From contig NZ_JAGRPV010000001.1 of NCBI RefSeq assembly GCF_030014955.1, forward strand, positions 4,712,001 through 4,776,000: a stretch of 64,000 bases of DNA, in the 5' to 3' direction. How positions within the stretch are numbered: the stretch's first letter is position 1; every line of letters begins with the position of its first letter. A program made the position numbers and the translations under genes. Under the pieces are notes generated by a model. It was not told the DNA's origin. It did no database searches and worked only from the letters and a program-made list of their open reading frames with translations. Source of the DNA: Cohnella hashimotonis (GTDB lineage: Bacteria; Bacillota; Bacilli; Paenibacillales; Paenibacillaceae). Shown here in pieces: positions 18,167 to 27,384 of this stretch.

Positions 18167-20568
18167 TGCGCGTCTCCTTCCGCTGCCGCCGATTGTCGCC
18201 ATTCAACGGTTGTCTCGTATTTGCCGCCGTTCTCGACACTGACGGACGAACCGTTAGGGAGAACAAGCGTACAAGTGAGATGTTCAGGCCATTTCGCGCT
18301 TATATGAAAGTATCCGTCGTCTACCCGCCAATCGACATCGACCGGGCCGTGCGGAGTCATGACGCGCCCGCCCGCATGCGTTAACCTGCCGATGAAGGGG
18401 CGTATTCCGATTTCCTTGAAGCCCGGCGCTTTGGCGTGGACGCCAAGCGTCTCGGCCGCATATTCGTAGATCGGGACCGAGCCCCACGCATGCGCGTCGC
18501 TCCGCTGACTAACCGTATCCTCCATCCAGGTCGTCAGACCGTCCTTCGCCATTTTTCTCCATGGCGCCAGCAGTTCGTGCACCCGCTCGTACAAGCCAAC
18601 CATAGTCAGGGCACGATACTGATAGAACGACATGGCAAAAGAGCAAGGGACAAAAGAAGGATCGTCCAGCGCCGTCAGCAAAGCGTTACGCCCCTCTTCA
18701 ACACTCGCAGCCCCGCTCAATATCGCCCAGATCTGCGCATGTTGGCTATACGCCTCCACGTTCGGCCCATCCGTAAAACAGCCGGGGATATCGGCCGACA
18801 TGCAATGCGTTCTCACGGCGCGTATCATGTCGGATGCGCGATCCCGATACTCGGAAGCCAGCCGGGCCCGGTTGGCATAGTCGGCGATCTCTGCAGCCTG
18901 GCGCAACGCGTAGGCGTACATTAAACAATAGACCGTTAACGGCCCCTTTTTCGCAGCATCCGGTACGCCATAGTCGTCTTTCCACTTATCGGCCCAATCT
19001 ACAAAGGACCAGTACCTTGGATTCATGGGACCGACGAGCCCGCTGGCGTCAATCGTGCGATGGAAATATCCCAGGACCGCATCTATGCTCGGCAAATACC
19101 TCTCCAGCATTTTGCGGTCGCCGGCGAACATCATATGATCGTGAAGCATATAAATCCAATAAAGCGAGAATCCCGGAATGACTTGCGTCGCGACCGAAGG
19201 ATACCTGGACTGCGTTAATCCTTGCGGCAAAAGGGAGCTATGGAATTCATAAAAGGTTTTCCGCGCCAATCGATCGTCGCCCGACAGGCAATAGGTGAAC
19301 AAAATTTGCGAGCGAGTATCCATCGCATACTGAAGCTGCTCGTAATAGGGGCAGTCTTCATAGGTTTCGTGCATGCAACGCCTTAGCGTTCTCACGCTAA
19401 TGTCCCATAAGACGGACTCCTCGGGATCGGAGGAACGATACTCGGCTGCAACGTCGATCGGATACCCCGTTTCCCGGTACGTTAATCGATGCAGCCTCAG
19501 CGGTTGCTCTTTGGTTTCGATCTTGATTCTGACATATCGGAACGTACGAAACCAAAAGGGCTCGTACTTTTCCAGCTTCGATCCGCTCTCATCGCCTTCG
19601 CCTGCAGGTTTATAGAGGTCGATATCGCCGTACAAATCGCCGTTAACGCTGTCCGTACGATCTCCTTTATCGCGCAACCATGGCACCAATATGGGCTCTT
19701 GTTCGTAGCATTCGGCGCATAGCAATTCGATCGCAGCGTCCTGTCCCCCGCTCATCAGCAGTTCAATATAGCCTGTCGTCAGCTCTCCGGCATCGACGTC
19801 TACGGTTACGGACTTCTTGGGCTCGATGAAGACTGCGCCTCTGCCGCTCAACAAGTTTGCCCAATATTCCTCTGCCTCATCGGAACCGGCGAACTTGCTA
19901 ATGCTTTGAAAAGTCCGGCCGTTCTCGTACATCATCGGAATCGGACGCTCCGACAGTTCCCAAGGCCTTAATTCCCCATGCTTCGTATCGAAAACATACG
20001 AACGGGCTTTTTGCCATCCAGTGTCATCAAAGCGGACGTTATCCCATCCAACCGGCAGCTTTGCACCGTCAACCGATTCCGTAACGCCAAGAAACTGCGT
20101 ATATACGCCTTGCGTCAGAACGATAGCCTCATCCTTCAAGCAAAGCCATGAATCGTCGGTATGTGCATGTACAATCTCATTGCTTGAAGGATTCCTGATG
20201 TCGGCATGAACGTACAAGCCGGGGAGCCTGGTCCGCCAAACCGACTGATTCCCGCCGCCCGCGTACGGATATCTCAGCACCTGGACCGCAATCACGTTTT
20301 GTCCTGGCCTTAGTCGGTCTCCGATTGAGAGGCTGTCGTAATACCAGGTGAAGCGATCCCCTTTGCTGGGGCCGCTGCAGATCGAATGGCCATTGACGAA
20401 CAGCCTGTAGCGACTATCTGCCGAGATCCGGAGCGTACAATTGAACGGTCCTTCTCCCAGTTCAACCGTTTTTCGAAAATAAACGAACTTGCCGATCCCA
20501 GATTCATCTTCATGTGTCCAATCCGCCGTCCATATCCAGCTTGCTTCGTCTTCCCAAGGTGTCTGCAC
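18163..20568 (-). CDS. GH78-like alpha-L-rhamnosidase-family protein, first of a tandem pair
   Basis: An 801-residue paralogue of the downstream gene, colinear along its whole length: SADSRYRLFVNGHSICSGPS near the start, EDCPYYEQLQYAMDTRSQIL in the barrel, GRVMTPHGPVDVDWRV in the C-terminal sandwich. The start is GTG 20568 with AGGAG 10 bases upstream. It follows the permease at 20595 by 26 bp, so importer and both enzymes form one operon. The absence of a signal peptide places hydrolysis in the cytoplasm after uptake of an oligosaccharide. As in its twin, the canonical GH78 RDE..GWTGD motif is replaced. Confidence 0.83.
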   Translation of the reverse strand: MQTPWEDEASWIWTADWTHEDESGIGKFVYFRKTVELGEGPFNCTLRISADSRYRLFVNGHSICSGPSKGDRFTWYYDSLSIGDRLRPGQNVIAVQVLRYPYAGGGNQSVWRTRLPGLYVHADIRNPSSNEIVHAHTDDSWLCLKDEAIVLTQGVYTQFLGVTESVDGAKLPVGWDNVRFDDTGWQKARSYVFDTKHGELRPWELSERPIPMMYENGRTFQSISKFAGSDEAEEYWANLLSGRGAVFIEPKKSVTVDVDAGELTTGYIELLMSGGQDAAIELLCAECYEQEPILVPWLRDKGDRTDSVNGDLYGDIDLYKPAGEGDESGSKLEKYEPFWFRTFRYVRIKIETKEQPLRLHRLTYRETGYPIDVAAEYRSSDPEESVLWDISVRTLRRCMHETYEDCPYYEQLQYAMDTRSQILFTYCLSGDDRLARKTFYEFHSSLLPQGLTQSRYPSVATQVIPGFSLYWIYMLHDHMMFAGDRKMLERYLPSIDAVLGYFHRTIDASGLVGPMNPRYWSFVDWADKWKDDYGVPDAAKKGPLTVYCLMYAYALRQAAEIADYANRARLASEYRDRASDMIRAVRTHCMSADIPGCFTDGPNVEAYSQHAQIWAILSGAASVEEGRNALLTALDDPSFVPCSFAMSFYQYRALTMVGLYERVHELLAPWRKMAKDGLTTWMEDTVSQRSDAHAWGSVPIYEYAAETLGVHAKAPGFKEIGIRPFIGRLTHAGGRVMTPHGPVDVDWRVDDGYFHISAKWPEHLTCTLVLPNGSSVSVENGGKYETTVEWRQSAAAEGDAQ

Positions 20569-20594
20569 AGTTCGTAATCTCCTAACAAAATCGC

Positions 20595-21416
20595 TTATTC
20601 TTTAATGCTCCCTGAGGCTACACCCGAAATAACCCGTTCGGAAAATATGAAAAAAAGAATCAAAATCGGAATCGTAGCTAATACGGAGCTGACCAAGGCA
20701 TAATCCATGCTCATCAAAATATTCGAAGTATACTTCATAATCGCAAGCGGAATCGTCTTTACCGTTTCGTTTTGAAGCATAACAAGCGGCACAAAAAATT
20801 GGTTCCACACGCTTACCGATAAAATGATGCACAAGCTTACGATTACCGGCGAAGCCAGAGGGAACATAATTCGATAAAAAGTTTTCCATTCACCCGCCCC
20901 GTCCAGTCTGGCGGACTCCGCTAACGCATTGGGCAGACCCGCAAAAAAATTCGACAGCAGCAATACGGGCATGGAGATGCCGGCCGACAAGATTAAAATG
21001 ACGCTCCATAACGAATTGATAAGTCCCATGTTCTTGATGATGAGAAAAATAGGCACGATGCCGAGCTGCACCGGAAACATCAAACCTACCAAGAAATAGA
21101 GAAGGACGCCTTGCTTGAATTTAAACTTGTAGCGTCCCAATCCGTAGGCCACCATAGAAGCGAGGGCGACGATAATGAAGATCGTAACGACCAGAACGAC
21201 AACGCTATTCCATATGTGAATGCCGAAATGTTCGTCGCGGAAAATGTCGACATACCCGTCGAATGTAAAAGATTTAGGCCAACCGAGCGTATTGGATAAT
21301 ACATCTCTCTTCGTACGAAACGAATTCCAAACGAGATAACCCAAAATAAATAACGTAAAGCAAGAAAAGAGCCAAAGTATCAGCTTGGATATATACAACC
21401 TTTTTATATCCGCCAT
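20595..21416 (-). CDS. Sugar ABC transporter permease (MalG/AraQ-like)
   Basis: A 273-residue inner-membrane protein with six membrane segments. The EAA loop is AESARLDGAGEWKTFYRIMF, followed by PLASPVIVSLC. It belongs to the CUT1 carbohydrate importers. ATG 21416 directly follows the TAA of the partner permease and uses the ribosome site AAGGAGG within that gene's last codons. Operon order is lipoprotein, permease, permease, GH78, GH78. Confidence 0.92.
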   Translation of the reverse strand: MADIKRLYISKLILWLFSCFTLFILGYLVWNSFRTKRDVLSNTLGWPKSFTFDGYVDIFRDEHFGIHIWNSVVVLVVTIFIIVALASMVAYGLGRYKFKFKQGVLLYFLVGLMFPVQLGIVPIFLIIKNMGLINSLWSVILILSAGISMPVLLLSNFFAGLPNALAESARLDGAGEWKTFYRIMFPLASPVIVSLCIILSVSVWNQFFVPLVMLQNETVKTIPLAIMKYTSNILMSMDYALVSSVLATIPILILFFIFSERVISGVASGSIKE

Positions 21417-22334
21417 TTACTGTTCCTCCTTCCGATAGGAGAGTCTCAACTGAATCAACGCTACGATAAAAATGATGGCGAACATCACGCAGGCAATCGT
21501 GGTCCCCATGCCGACCGAGTTAGAGCTAACCGTTCCGCCCATGGCTCCATTCGTTCCGAAGGTAATGCGGTAGAAGAAAAGCGTCATGACATCCATTTTA
21601 TTGTCTATGCCTCCGCTAACGCCTCCGAGCAAATAGCTGAAATCGAACAAAGTCATCGATGCAATGTAACTAATAACGGCAATGTTGACGATGCTCGATC
21701 GAATTTGCGGGATGATAACCGAAAAGAAACGTCTCCAGTAGCCTGCCCCGTCCAGATAGGAAGCTTCCATCACTTCATCGGAGAGCATCTTCATGGCGGC
21801 TACGAAGTAGATCATGCTGAATCCGACGCCTGTCCAGGCATTGATCACGAATAACGTGATCATCTCGTAACCCGGCACTCCGAGCCAATTGCGCGTATAT
21901 TCGCCGAGACCGATCTCGGACAAGAGATTATTAAAAATGCCGATATTTTGATCGAAAATGAGGGATGCCAGAAAGACGATAACGCTGGTCGTAATAAATT
22001 GAGGCGCAAAGATCATCGTTTGAAAAAAACGATAGCCTTTGACCTTGGTATAAATAATGTAAGCAAAGTAAAGCTGAATCGGAATCAGCAAGCCTACATT
22101 CAAAACGACCAAAAATAAATTGTGCTTTAATGCGTTTAAAAACTGATGCTTCAACTCGGGATTCGAGAATAGCTCGACATAATTGTCCAGGCCGACGAAT
22201 GCTTTGTCGCCGAATCCATTTGAATGAAAAAGGCTAAGCTGAGCGGCAGAAAAAATCGGATAGATCACAAACAACGAATACAAGATAAAGCCCGGCAGAA
22301 TAAACCACAAATAAGGCTTATTGCGCAGCGACAT
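21417..22334 (-). CDS. Sugar ABC transporter permease (MalF/UgpA-like)
   Basis: A 305-residue protein with six membrane segments (YLWFILPGFILYSLFVIYPI first) and the EAA loop MEASYLDGAGYWRRFFSVII. It is the first permease of a CUT1-type importer. A strong AGGAGG site precedes ATG 22334. The gap to the lipoprotein gene contains a stable hairpin (22359-22389), as is common where the binding protein must be made in excess. Confidence 0.92.
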   Translation of the reverse strand: MSLRNKPYLWFILPGFILYSLFVIYPIFSAAQLSLFHSNGFGDKAFVGLDNYVELFSNPELKHQFLNALKHNLFLVVLNVGLLIPIQLYFAYIIYTKVKGYRFFQTMIFAPQFITTSVIVFLASLIFDQNIGIFNNLLSEIGLGEYTRNWLGVPGYEMITLFVINAWTGVGFSMIYFVAAMKMLSDEVMEASYLDGAGYWRRFFSVIIPQIRSSIVNIAVISYIASMTLFDFSYLLGGVSGGIDNKMDVMTLFFYRITFGTNGAMGGTVSSNSVGMGTTIACVMFAIIFIVALIQLRLSYRKEEQ

Positions 22335-22358
22335 CGCGATTCCTCCTCATGAAAAGGC

Positions 22359-22389
22359 GACGGCTAAGCAAGTAGCTTGCTTAACCGTC
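22359..22389 (-). promoter_or_regulatory. Intercistronic hairpin between binding protein and permease
   Basis: GACGGCTAAGCAAG pairs with CTTGCTTAACCGTC across a 3-base loop (one mismatch). It has no T run. Such hairpins usually protect the upstream lipoprotein mRNA or reduce read-through into the permeases. Confidence 0.6.
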
Positions 22390-22401
22390 CAATTGATCTC
22401 G

Positions 22402-23691
22402 TTATTTTGTACGGAGCAGCGCTTCTTCCAAAAGATCCGCAGCCTGCTGTCCATCAATCTGCGAAGTCAGCAGTTTGGGCATCACTTGCTGCATGAAAAT
22501 ATCGGTCAGTTTGACGTTTTCCGTAGATACGTCTGTGAGCACGGAGTAAATGTTATAGCCCAGAGAGTCGAACGAGCTGAGCTCCTTCACGCTTTCATCT
22601 CTCGGTTGGATATCTTGAAGCGACGGGACGGCTCCGGTTTCATTTTCGAATAGCTGCTGCGCCTCTTGCGTCGTAAGAAATTTAACATACTCAGCGGCTT
22701 CGGCAGGATGCTTCGTATTCGCAGCTACGGCATACGTCGTCAGGTTGCTAAAGCTTTGCGCAGCGATTCGCTTGCCGTCTGCCCCCGGAATGTAGAACCG
22801 TCCAAGGTTCATCCCCGAACCTGCGAAGGTCGGATCGTTCCAAGTTCCATCCGCCATCATAGCCGTTTTTCCGTTCGTGAAGGCCAGCTGCGCACCCGCA
22901 TTATCGACAGACGCCAGATCTTTCGTATAATAGCCCTTATCCGCAAAATCGCGAATCGTTTGGAAAGCCTTCACGATTCCCGGATCTTTAAAGGTCCCGT
23001 TGCCCGCATCGATTTTTCCCAGCGCATCGTTGGCCGTTACCGGCGCCAAGGCGAAAGCAAGCCATGCTCGTTCAAATTCGGTCTTGCCCGGCACGCTGAA
23101 CGGAGTTATCCCGGCCGCCTTTAACGAGTCGGCCAACTTCGCGAATTCATCAAGCGTCGTCGGCACCTTGAGCCCGTGCTTGTCGAATATATCTTTGTTG
23201 TAGTAAATGAGCTGTGAATCCATGAAAGCCGGCGGAGAAGCGTACAGTTTGTCGTTCACTTTGGCATAGTCAAGAGCGGCTTCATCGTAACGGCTAACAT
23301 CGATCCCGTACTCGTCCAGGGGTAGCAAAGAACCGCTGTTTACGTAAAGGTCCATTTTAGGCGTCTTGTTGCCTTGAACGAAAAATACGTCCGGCAGCGA
23401 ATTGCTTTTCACAGCCGTATCGATGGAAGCTTCCGTACCGGCATATTGGAAGTCCAGCTTAATGTTCGGATGCTTCTCCTCGAAAGCTTGGTTGATCGCT
23501 TTAAAAGCGCCTTCGACGGAAGACTGGTTCGCTTGGTCTCCCCAAACGGTCAGCGTTACTTGCTTAGAAGCGTCGCTGCTTTTCGATGCCGTCCCCGCAT
23601 TGTCGTCCGAATTGCCGCCGCACGCGGACAAGCTAAGCGTGGTCAGCGCCGCAGCGGCCATCAGTGCATATTGTTTTTTACCGATCCTCAT
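22402..23691 (-). CDS. Extracellular sugar-binding lipoprotein of an ABC importer (family 1)
   Basis: A 429-residue lipoprotein: signal peptide MRIGKKQYALMAAAALTTLS ending in lipobox LSAC. The mature part is a typical CUT1 binding protein (TLTVWGDQANQSSVEGAFKA, FEEKHPNIKLDFQYAG, MADGTWNDPTFAGSG). ATG 23691 has AAAGGGGA 8 bases upstream; the open frame reaches 23709. It heads the importer-GH78 operon. The YesMN-type two-component pair just upstream (23874-27189) is the likely regulator. The ligand is probably a rhamnose-containing or related oligosaccharide, by association with the GH78-like genes. Confidence 0.92.
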   Translation of the reverse strand: MRIGKKQYALMAAAALTTLSLSACGGNSDDNAGTASKSSDASKQVTLTVWGDQANQSSVEGAFKAINQAFEEKHPNIKLDFQYAGTEASIDTAVKSNSLPDVFFVQGNKTPKMDLYVNSGSLLPLDEYGIDVSRYDEAALDYAKVNDKLYASPPAFMDSQLIYYNKDIFDKHGLKVPTTLDEFAKLADSLKAAGITPFSVPGKTEFERAWLAFALAPVTANDALGKIDAGNGTFKDPGIVKAFQTIRDFADKGYYTKDLASVDNAGAQLAFTNGKTAMMADGTWNDPTFAGSGMNLGRFYIPGADGKRIAAQSFSNLTTYAVAANTKHPAEAAEYVKFLTTQEAQQLFENETGAVPSLQDIQPRDESVKELSSFDSLGYNIYSVLTDVSTENVKLTDIFMQQVMPKLLTSQIDGQQAADLLEEALLRTK

Positions 23692-23827
23692 GTGTGAATC
23701 CCCTTTCATTTCTCTACTACGTCTTTGCCTGAATCTATCTTAATTCTCATGCGGTTCGATCGCCATGAACATTGTTTAGCGTTTGATGCCTGTTTATTCG
23801 TCTTTTTGGGACCGAATCCATTCAAAT

Positions 23828-23853
23828 AGCCCGCGAATCACCATTCGCGGGCT
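23828..23853 (-). terminator. Hairpin after the YesN-like response regulator
   Basis: Eleven-bp perfect stem AGCCCGCGAAT/ATTCGCGGGCT with a 4-base loop, 20 bp past the stop at 23874. The T run is weak on the minus strand (ATTTG). Confidence 0.65.
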
Positions 23854-23873
23854 TTGATTCCATTTTATTCGAT

Positions 23874-25493
23874 TTATGTTCTATTTTTTTCGTTGTATCC
23901 GGCGTTTTTAAATTCGGATATCGTGATTCCCGTAATTTTTTTAAATACCTTCACGAAGTAGTTCGCATTCGTATATCCGACCCGGGATGCCGCTTCTTCG
24001 GCCGATAGACGCTCGTTTTTCATGAGCCCCATCGCTTTGCGCACGCGAAGCCGGGTTAAAAATTCGAGAAACGTCATCCCTGCTTCCTGACTGAAACGAT
24101 GACTAAAATAATTCACATTGAGACCCGCGATCGATGCCGCATCCTCAAGACGAATGTTGTCTGAAAAGCGTTCTTCGATAAATGTTAGGATAGGTTGAAG
24201 CCAAGGATTGCTTCTTTTTTTGGCAAGCAACTCATACTCCTCGATCGCTTGCAGAAGCATCGTCTCGAGCTCTGCCCAAGAACGAAAGTAATTCGTCGAT
24301 TCGAACGCCGCGCGCCTGGGGTTAGGGTCCGATTCACCCTCTACAAGATGGAACTCATCTTCGGCACGTTCGTGCATGTATGCCTTGAAGATCCACTTGG
24401 CGATACGAATCGCCTCTTCGGGCGAACATTGCATGATCATCCGTTCTTTAAGCGAATCCAGCCGCTCCCCCATGGCTGGCGCCGGTCGGCTTCTAACGAA
24501 CGACAGGATCTCGTCCTGCCATGTCAACCAGGTAGGCGTACCTATCGTTTGCCCGTCCAAAGACATACCGTGCTGGAATCGATAAATACCCGGTCCCTCG
24601 TAAAATGCGACGTCAAGCGTCCGCTCGGCTTCGCAACGCAACATTTTGCTATCTTCAAAAACGCCTGGTAACGACAAGCCAACCGCCACGGATATCGCTA
24701 GATTTTGTTTGACGGTATCGATCCACTCTTTAACGAGATTATGCATCCCTTGCTCGAATCCGGCTTCTTCGCTCGCTTCCGCGCCTGCCGGTACGATAAG
24801 CAAGCCGTAAAAGACAGAGCGGTCCGTGCCGAGCGGAATCACGTACTCCGTCCGGTTCATGAGATCGTGAAGAAGAAACCGCATGGCCGAAATATCCGAG
24901 TCCATATAGGGATGTTCGTCGGGCACATCCCGAACCGCAACCCAGTATACGTTCCCGCGGTTCCCCATTCGTTCTGCGATTTGCGGATATTCGGATTTTA
25001 AGGTCGATCCGGCCAGCGGTATAACGCCCGGAAGCGCCCTTGAGCTTATGATGAGCCGTTGTGTTTCAGCCATCATGGCTTCCGTTCGGTCTTGTTGCAC
25101 ATGGGTTGCGGCAGCCGCTTTTTTCTTCGTTAACCGGCTAAGCGTCGCGATCAACTCATCGGGATCAAACAGATGCTTGGGTATATAATCTTGAACGCCC
25201 AATTGAATCGACTTGCGATAGTATTCAATTTCCTCAAAGCTGCTTAATATCAATATAATCATGTCAGCGTCTTGTTTTCGTATATTGTCGATCAATTCCA
25301 GCCCGTCCATTTCGGGCATTCGGATATCGGTCAACAGAACATCGGGAAAGTCTGATGCGCTAAAGGCCTCCCATGCTTCTTTGCCGTTTCGATAAACCCC
25401 CTGCACCTCATAGCCGTTTGCCGTCCAGTCGATAATCGTCTGAAATCCGACGCGAACAAGCGATTCATCGTCCACGATCGCTATTTTCAACAT
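23874..25493 (-). CDS. YesN-type response regulator with AraC DNA-binding domain
   Basis: A 539-residue protein. The receiver domain (1-120) has the acidic pocket in IAIVDDES, the phosphorylated Asp in PDVLLTDIRMPEMDG and the Lys in YIPKHLFDPDEL. A middle region of about 280 residues follows. The AraC double helix-turn-helix is at the C terminus (RLEDAASIAGLNVNYFSHRF; SAEEAASRVGYTNANYFVKV). ATG 25493 fits GAGGCGG upstream and overlaps the kinase gene by 29 bp. It should activate the importer-GH78 operon next to it. Confidence 0.92.
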   Translation of the reverse strand: MLKIAIVDDESLVRVGFQTIIDWTANGYEVQGVYRNGKEAWEAFSASDFPDVLLTDIRMPEMDGLELIDNIRKQDADMIILILSSFEEIEYYRKSIQLGVQDYIPKHLFDPDELIATLSRLTKKKAAAATHVQQDRTEAMMAETQRLIISSRALPGVIPLAGSTLKSEYPQIAERMGNRGNVYWVAVRDVPDEHPYMDSDISAMRFLLHDLMNRTEYVIPLGTDRSVFYGLLIVPAGAEASEEAGFEQGMHNLVKEWIDTVKQNLAISVAVGLSLPGVFEDSKMLRCEAERTLDVAFYEGPGIYRFQHGMSLDGQTIGTPTWLTWQDEILSFVRSRPAPAMGERLDSLKERMIMQCSPEEAIRIAKWIFKAYMHERAEDEFHLVEGESDPNPRRAAFESTNYFRSWAELETMLLQAIEEYELLAKKRSNPWLQPILTFIEERFSDNIRLEDAASIAGLNVNYFSHRFSQEAGMTFLEFLTRLRVRKAMGLMKNERLSAEEAASRVGYTNANYFVKVFKKITGITISEFKNAGYNEKNRT

Positions 25494-27189
25494 TCGACGC
25501 ATCCGCCTCGCTTTCCAGGAGAGGAAGTCTTACCTCGACAGCCGTCCCGCCCCCCGGACGACTTGAAATTTCCAGCCCGTAGGGAAACCCGTAGTGAAGC
25601 TCGATTCTCTCTTTGACGTTTGAAATGCCGATGTGTCGGCCTTGAATGCCTTGCCGAAGGTTAATGCTGATCTGTTCGAGACGTTCTGCCTCTATTCCTG
25701 CCCCGTTGTCCACGATTTTTATGCGAAGCATCTTTTTTTCTTCTGAAGCGATCAGTCGTATCTCGCCGGCATGGCCGATGGACGACAGTCCGTGCACGAT
25801 CGCGTTTTCCAAGAGCGGTTGAAGCAGAAGCTTGAGCATCCTTCTGCTCAGCAGAGCTTCGGGCACATCTACGATGAACGAGAAGTTTTGATAGCGTACC
25901 TGCTGAATCTTTACAAAATCCTTCATGATGGCCACCTCGTCCTCCAAGGAAACCAACTCGTTCGTATCCCGAATGGTATAACGAAGCAGATGGCTAAGCG
26001 CATCGACCATATCCCTGATGTGATCCTGTTTTCGTATCATCGCCATCCAGCGTATAGAATTGAGCGTATTGTACAAAAAGTGAGGAGACAGCTGATGCTG
26101 GAGGACTTGGAGCTGGGCATCCCGCTTTCGCTCCTCGCTTTTTTTCACCTCGGCGATTAAATTATGAATCTCGTACATTACGGATATAAAAGTGTCGTTC
26201 AGTTCTCGAATCTCGCGTGCGCCTTTAATTTTGCGCAGCGCGTGGGGCGGTCCTCCACGTAACCCCTGCTTCATATTCGCCATGAGCTTGACGATCGGCA
26301 CCGCCAGGTCGGACCTAACGACCTGAGAAGCGATTAAACCGAGCGCCACGCAGATCAACGCCAACCAGACGGCAAAGATGCTCATCCGATACATCGTCGC
26401 ATACAAAGTGGACAGCGCGAAGGTTGCCGTCAACGTCCAACCGTTGTGTGCCAGCGTTTCTCCGGTCCGCAAAGCGCGAGAGAAGGACGCAGTCTGATCT
26501 GCCGGTTCGCCCAACAAACGGCCCTGGACGCCGGTCAATTCAAAATAAGTATTCGGACCGGCCATAGCGGAACTCAAAATGTCTTTGAAAACATCCCTGT
26601 TAACGACAAAGTAAAAAATTCCGATCGGACGAAAGTTATCATCCTTCATCACGCGGCTTAGCCTGAATACATCGTCACTAGCTCCACCTTCCGATTCGGC
26701 CGGAGAGGATGCCCAATAAGGCGCGCCGTTCTGTTGCTCGATTGCTTGCCGATCGGCAGCCGTCAATCCGGATTCAGGTTGTTTGCCGATGGCGTAAACG
26801 CCGCTCTTAACCTCAAACACGCAAGCCATGATTTTTCGGCTATCTATTCCGCCTATTATTGGCGTAGCGGCTTTTTCCAGCTTGCGTTGAATTTCCAGTC
26901 TTTCAAACTCATTGGCGGTCGGAGTGGTAAGAAGAGAAGTAATCTCGGATGACGTCAGTAATTGCAGACTAAGCTTGTTATAACTTTCGATGGCCGCATC
27001 GAGCTTGTCGACGGTCAAGCTTACGATTGTATCGGAATATGCTTTTGCATTTTCCCGCGTTACCGTATTGTAATTTTTGGCCAGCAGAGCAAGCCCCATA
27101 ACGGAAGGAAGAATGAAAAAAGGGAGATAAAAGAAGACCAGCTTTTTGGTTAGGCTCATTTGATACCATTTCCGTTTGATTCCCAACAT
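25465..27189 (-). CDS. YesM-type sensor histidine kinase
   Basis: A 574-residue membrane kinase. A membrane segment at about 15-38 (LVFFYLPFFILPSVMGLALL) and one near 275-300 flank an extracytoplasmic sensor domain. A HAMP-like stretch is followed by the His_kinase domain with the phosphorylated histidine in LSPHFLYNTLNSIRWMA. The ATP-binding part has LLQPLLENAIVHGL, DNGAGIE and GIGISNVKERIEL. I chose ATG 27189, which has GGGGGC upstream; the frame is open to 27285. It overlaps the response regulator gene, with which it forms a pair that probably senses the importer's substrate. Confidence 0.9.
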   Translation of the reverse strand: MLGIKRKWYQMSLTKKLVFFYLPFFILPSVMGLALLAKNYNTVTRENAKAYSDTIVSLTVDKLDAAIESYNKLSLQLLTSSEITSLLTTPTANEFERLEIQRKLEKAATPIIGGIDSRKIMACVFEVKSGVYAIGKQPESGLTAADRQAIEQQNGAPYWASSPAESEGGASDDVFRLSRVMKDDNFRPIGIFYFVVNRDVFKDILSSAMAGPNTYFELTGVQGRLLGEPADQTASFSRALRTGETLAHNGWTLTATFALSTLYATMYRMSIFAVWLALICVALGLIASQVVRSDLAVPIVKLMANMKQGLRGGPPHALRKIKGAREIRELNDTFISVMYEIHNLIAEVKKSEERKRDAQLQVLQHQLSPHFLYNTLNSIRWMAMIRKQDHIRDMVDALSHLLRYTIRDTNELVSLEDEVAIMKDFVKIQQVRYQNFSFIVDVPEALLSRRMLKLLLQPLLENAIVHGLSSIGHAGEIRLIASEEKKMLRIKIVDNGAGIEAERLEQISINLRQGIQGRHIGISNVKERIELHYGFPYGLEISSRPGGGTAVEVRLPLLESEADASNVENSDRGR

Positions 27190-27384
27190 TAAATGACAGC
27201 CCCCAACGCTTAAGGTCCTCCTGCAACGCGAAAGACACAGGCAAGGTGCCCGTGTCTGGAAAAGAACCTGGAAATTCTCATACATGAATCGCGATTATGT
27301 TAACATAACGTTCTTTGAGCTGCAACTGAGTTTCTACAGGTTGAGCCATTTCGTACATTCGGCAGTCATTTTCTAATTGTTAAA

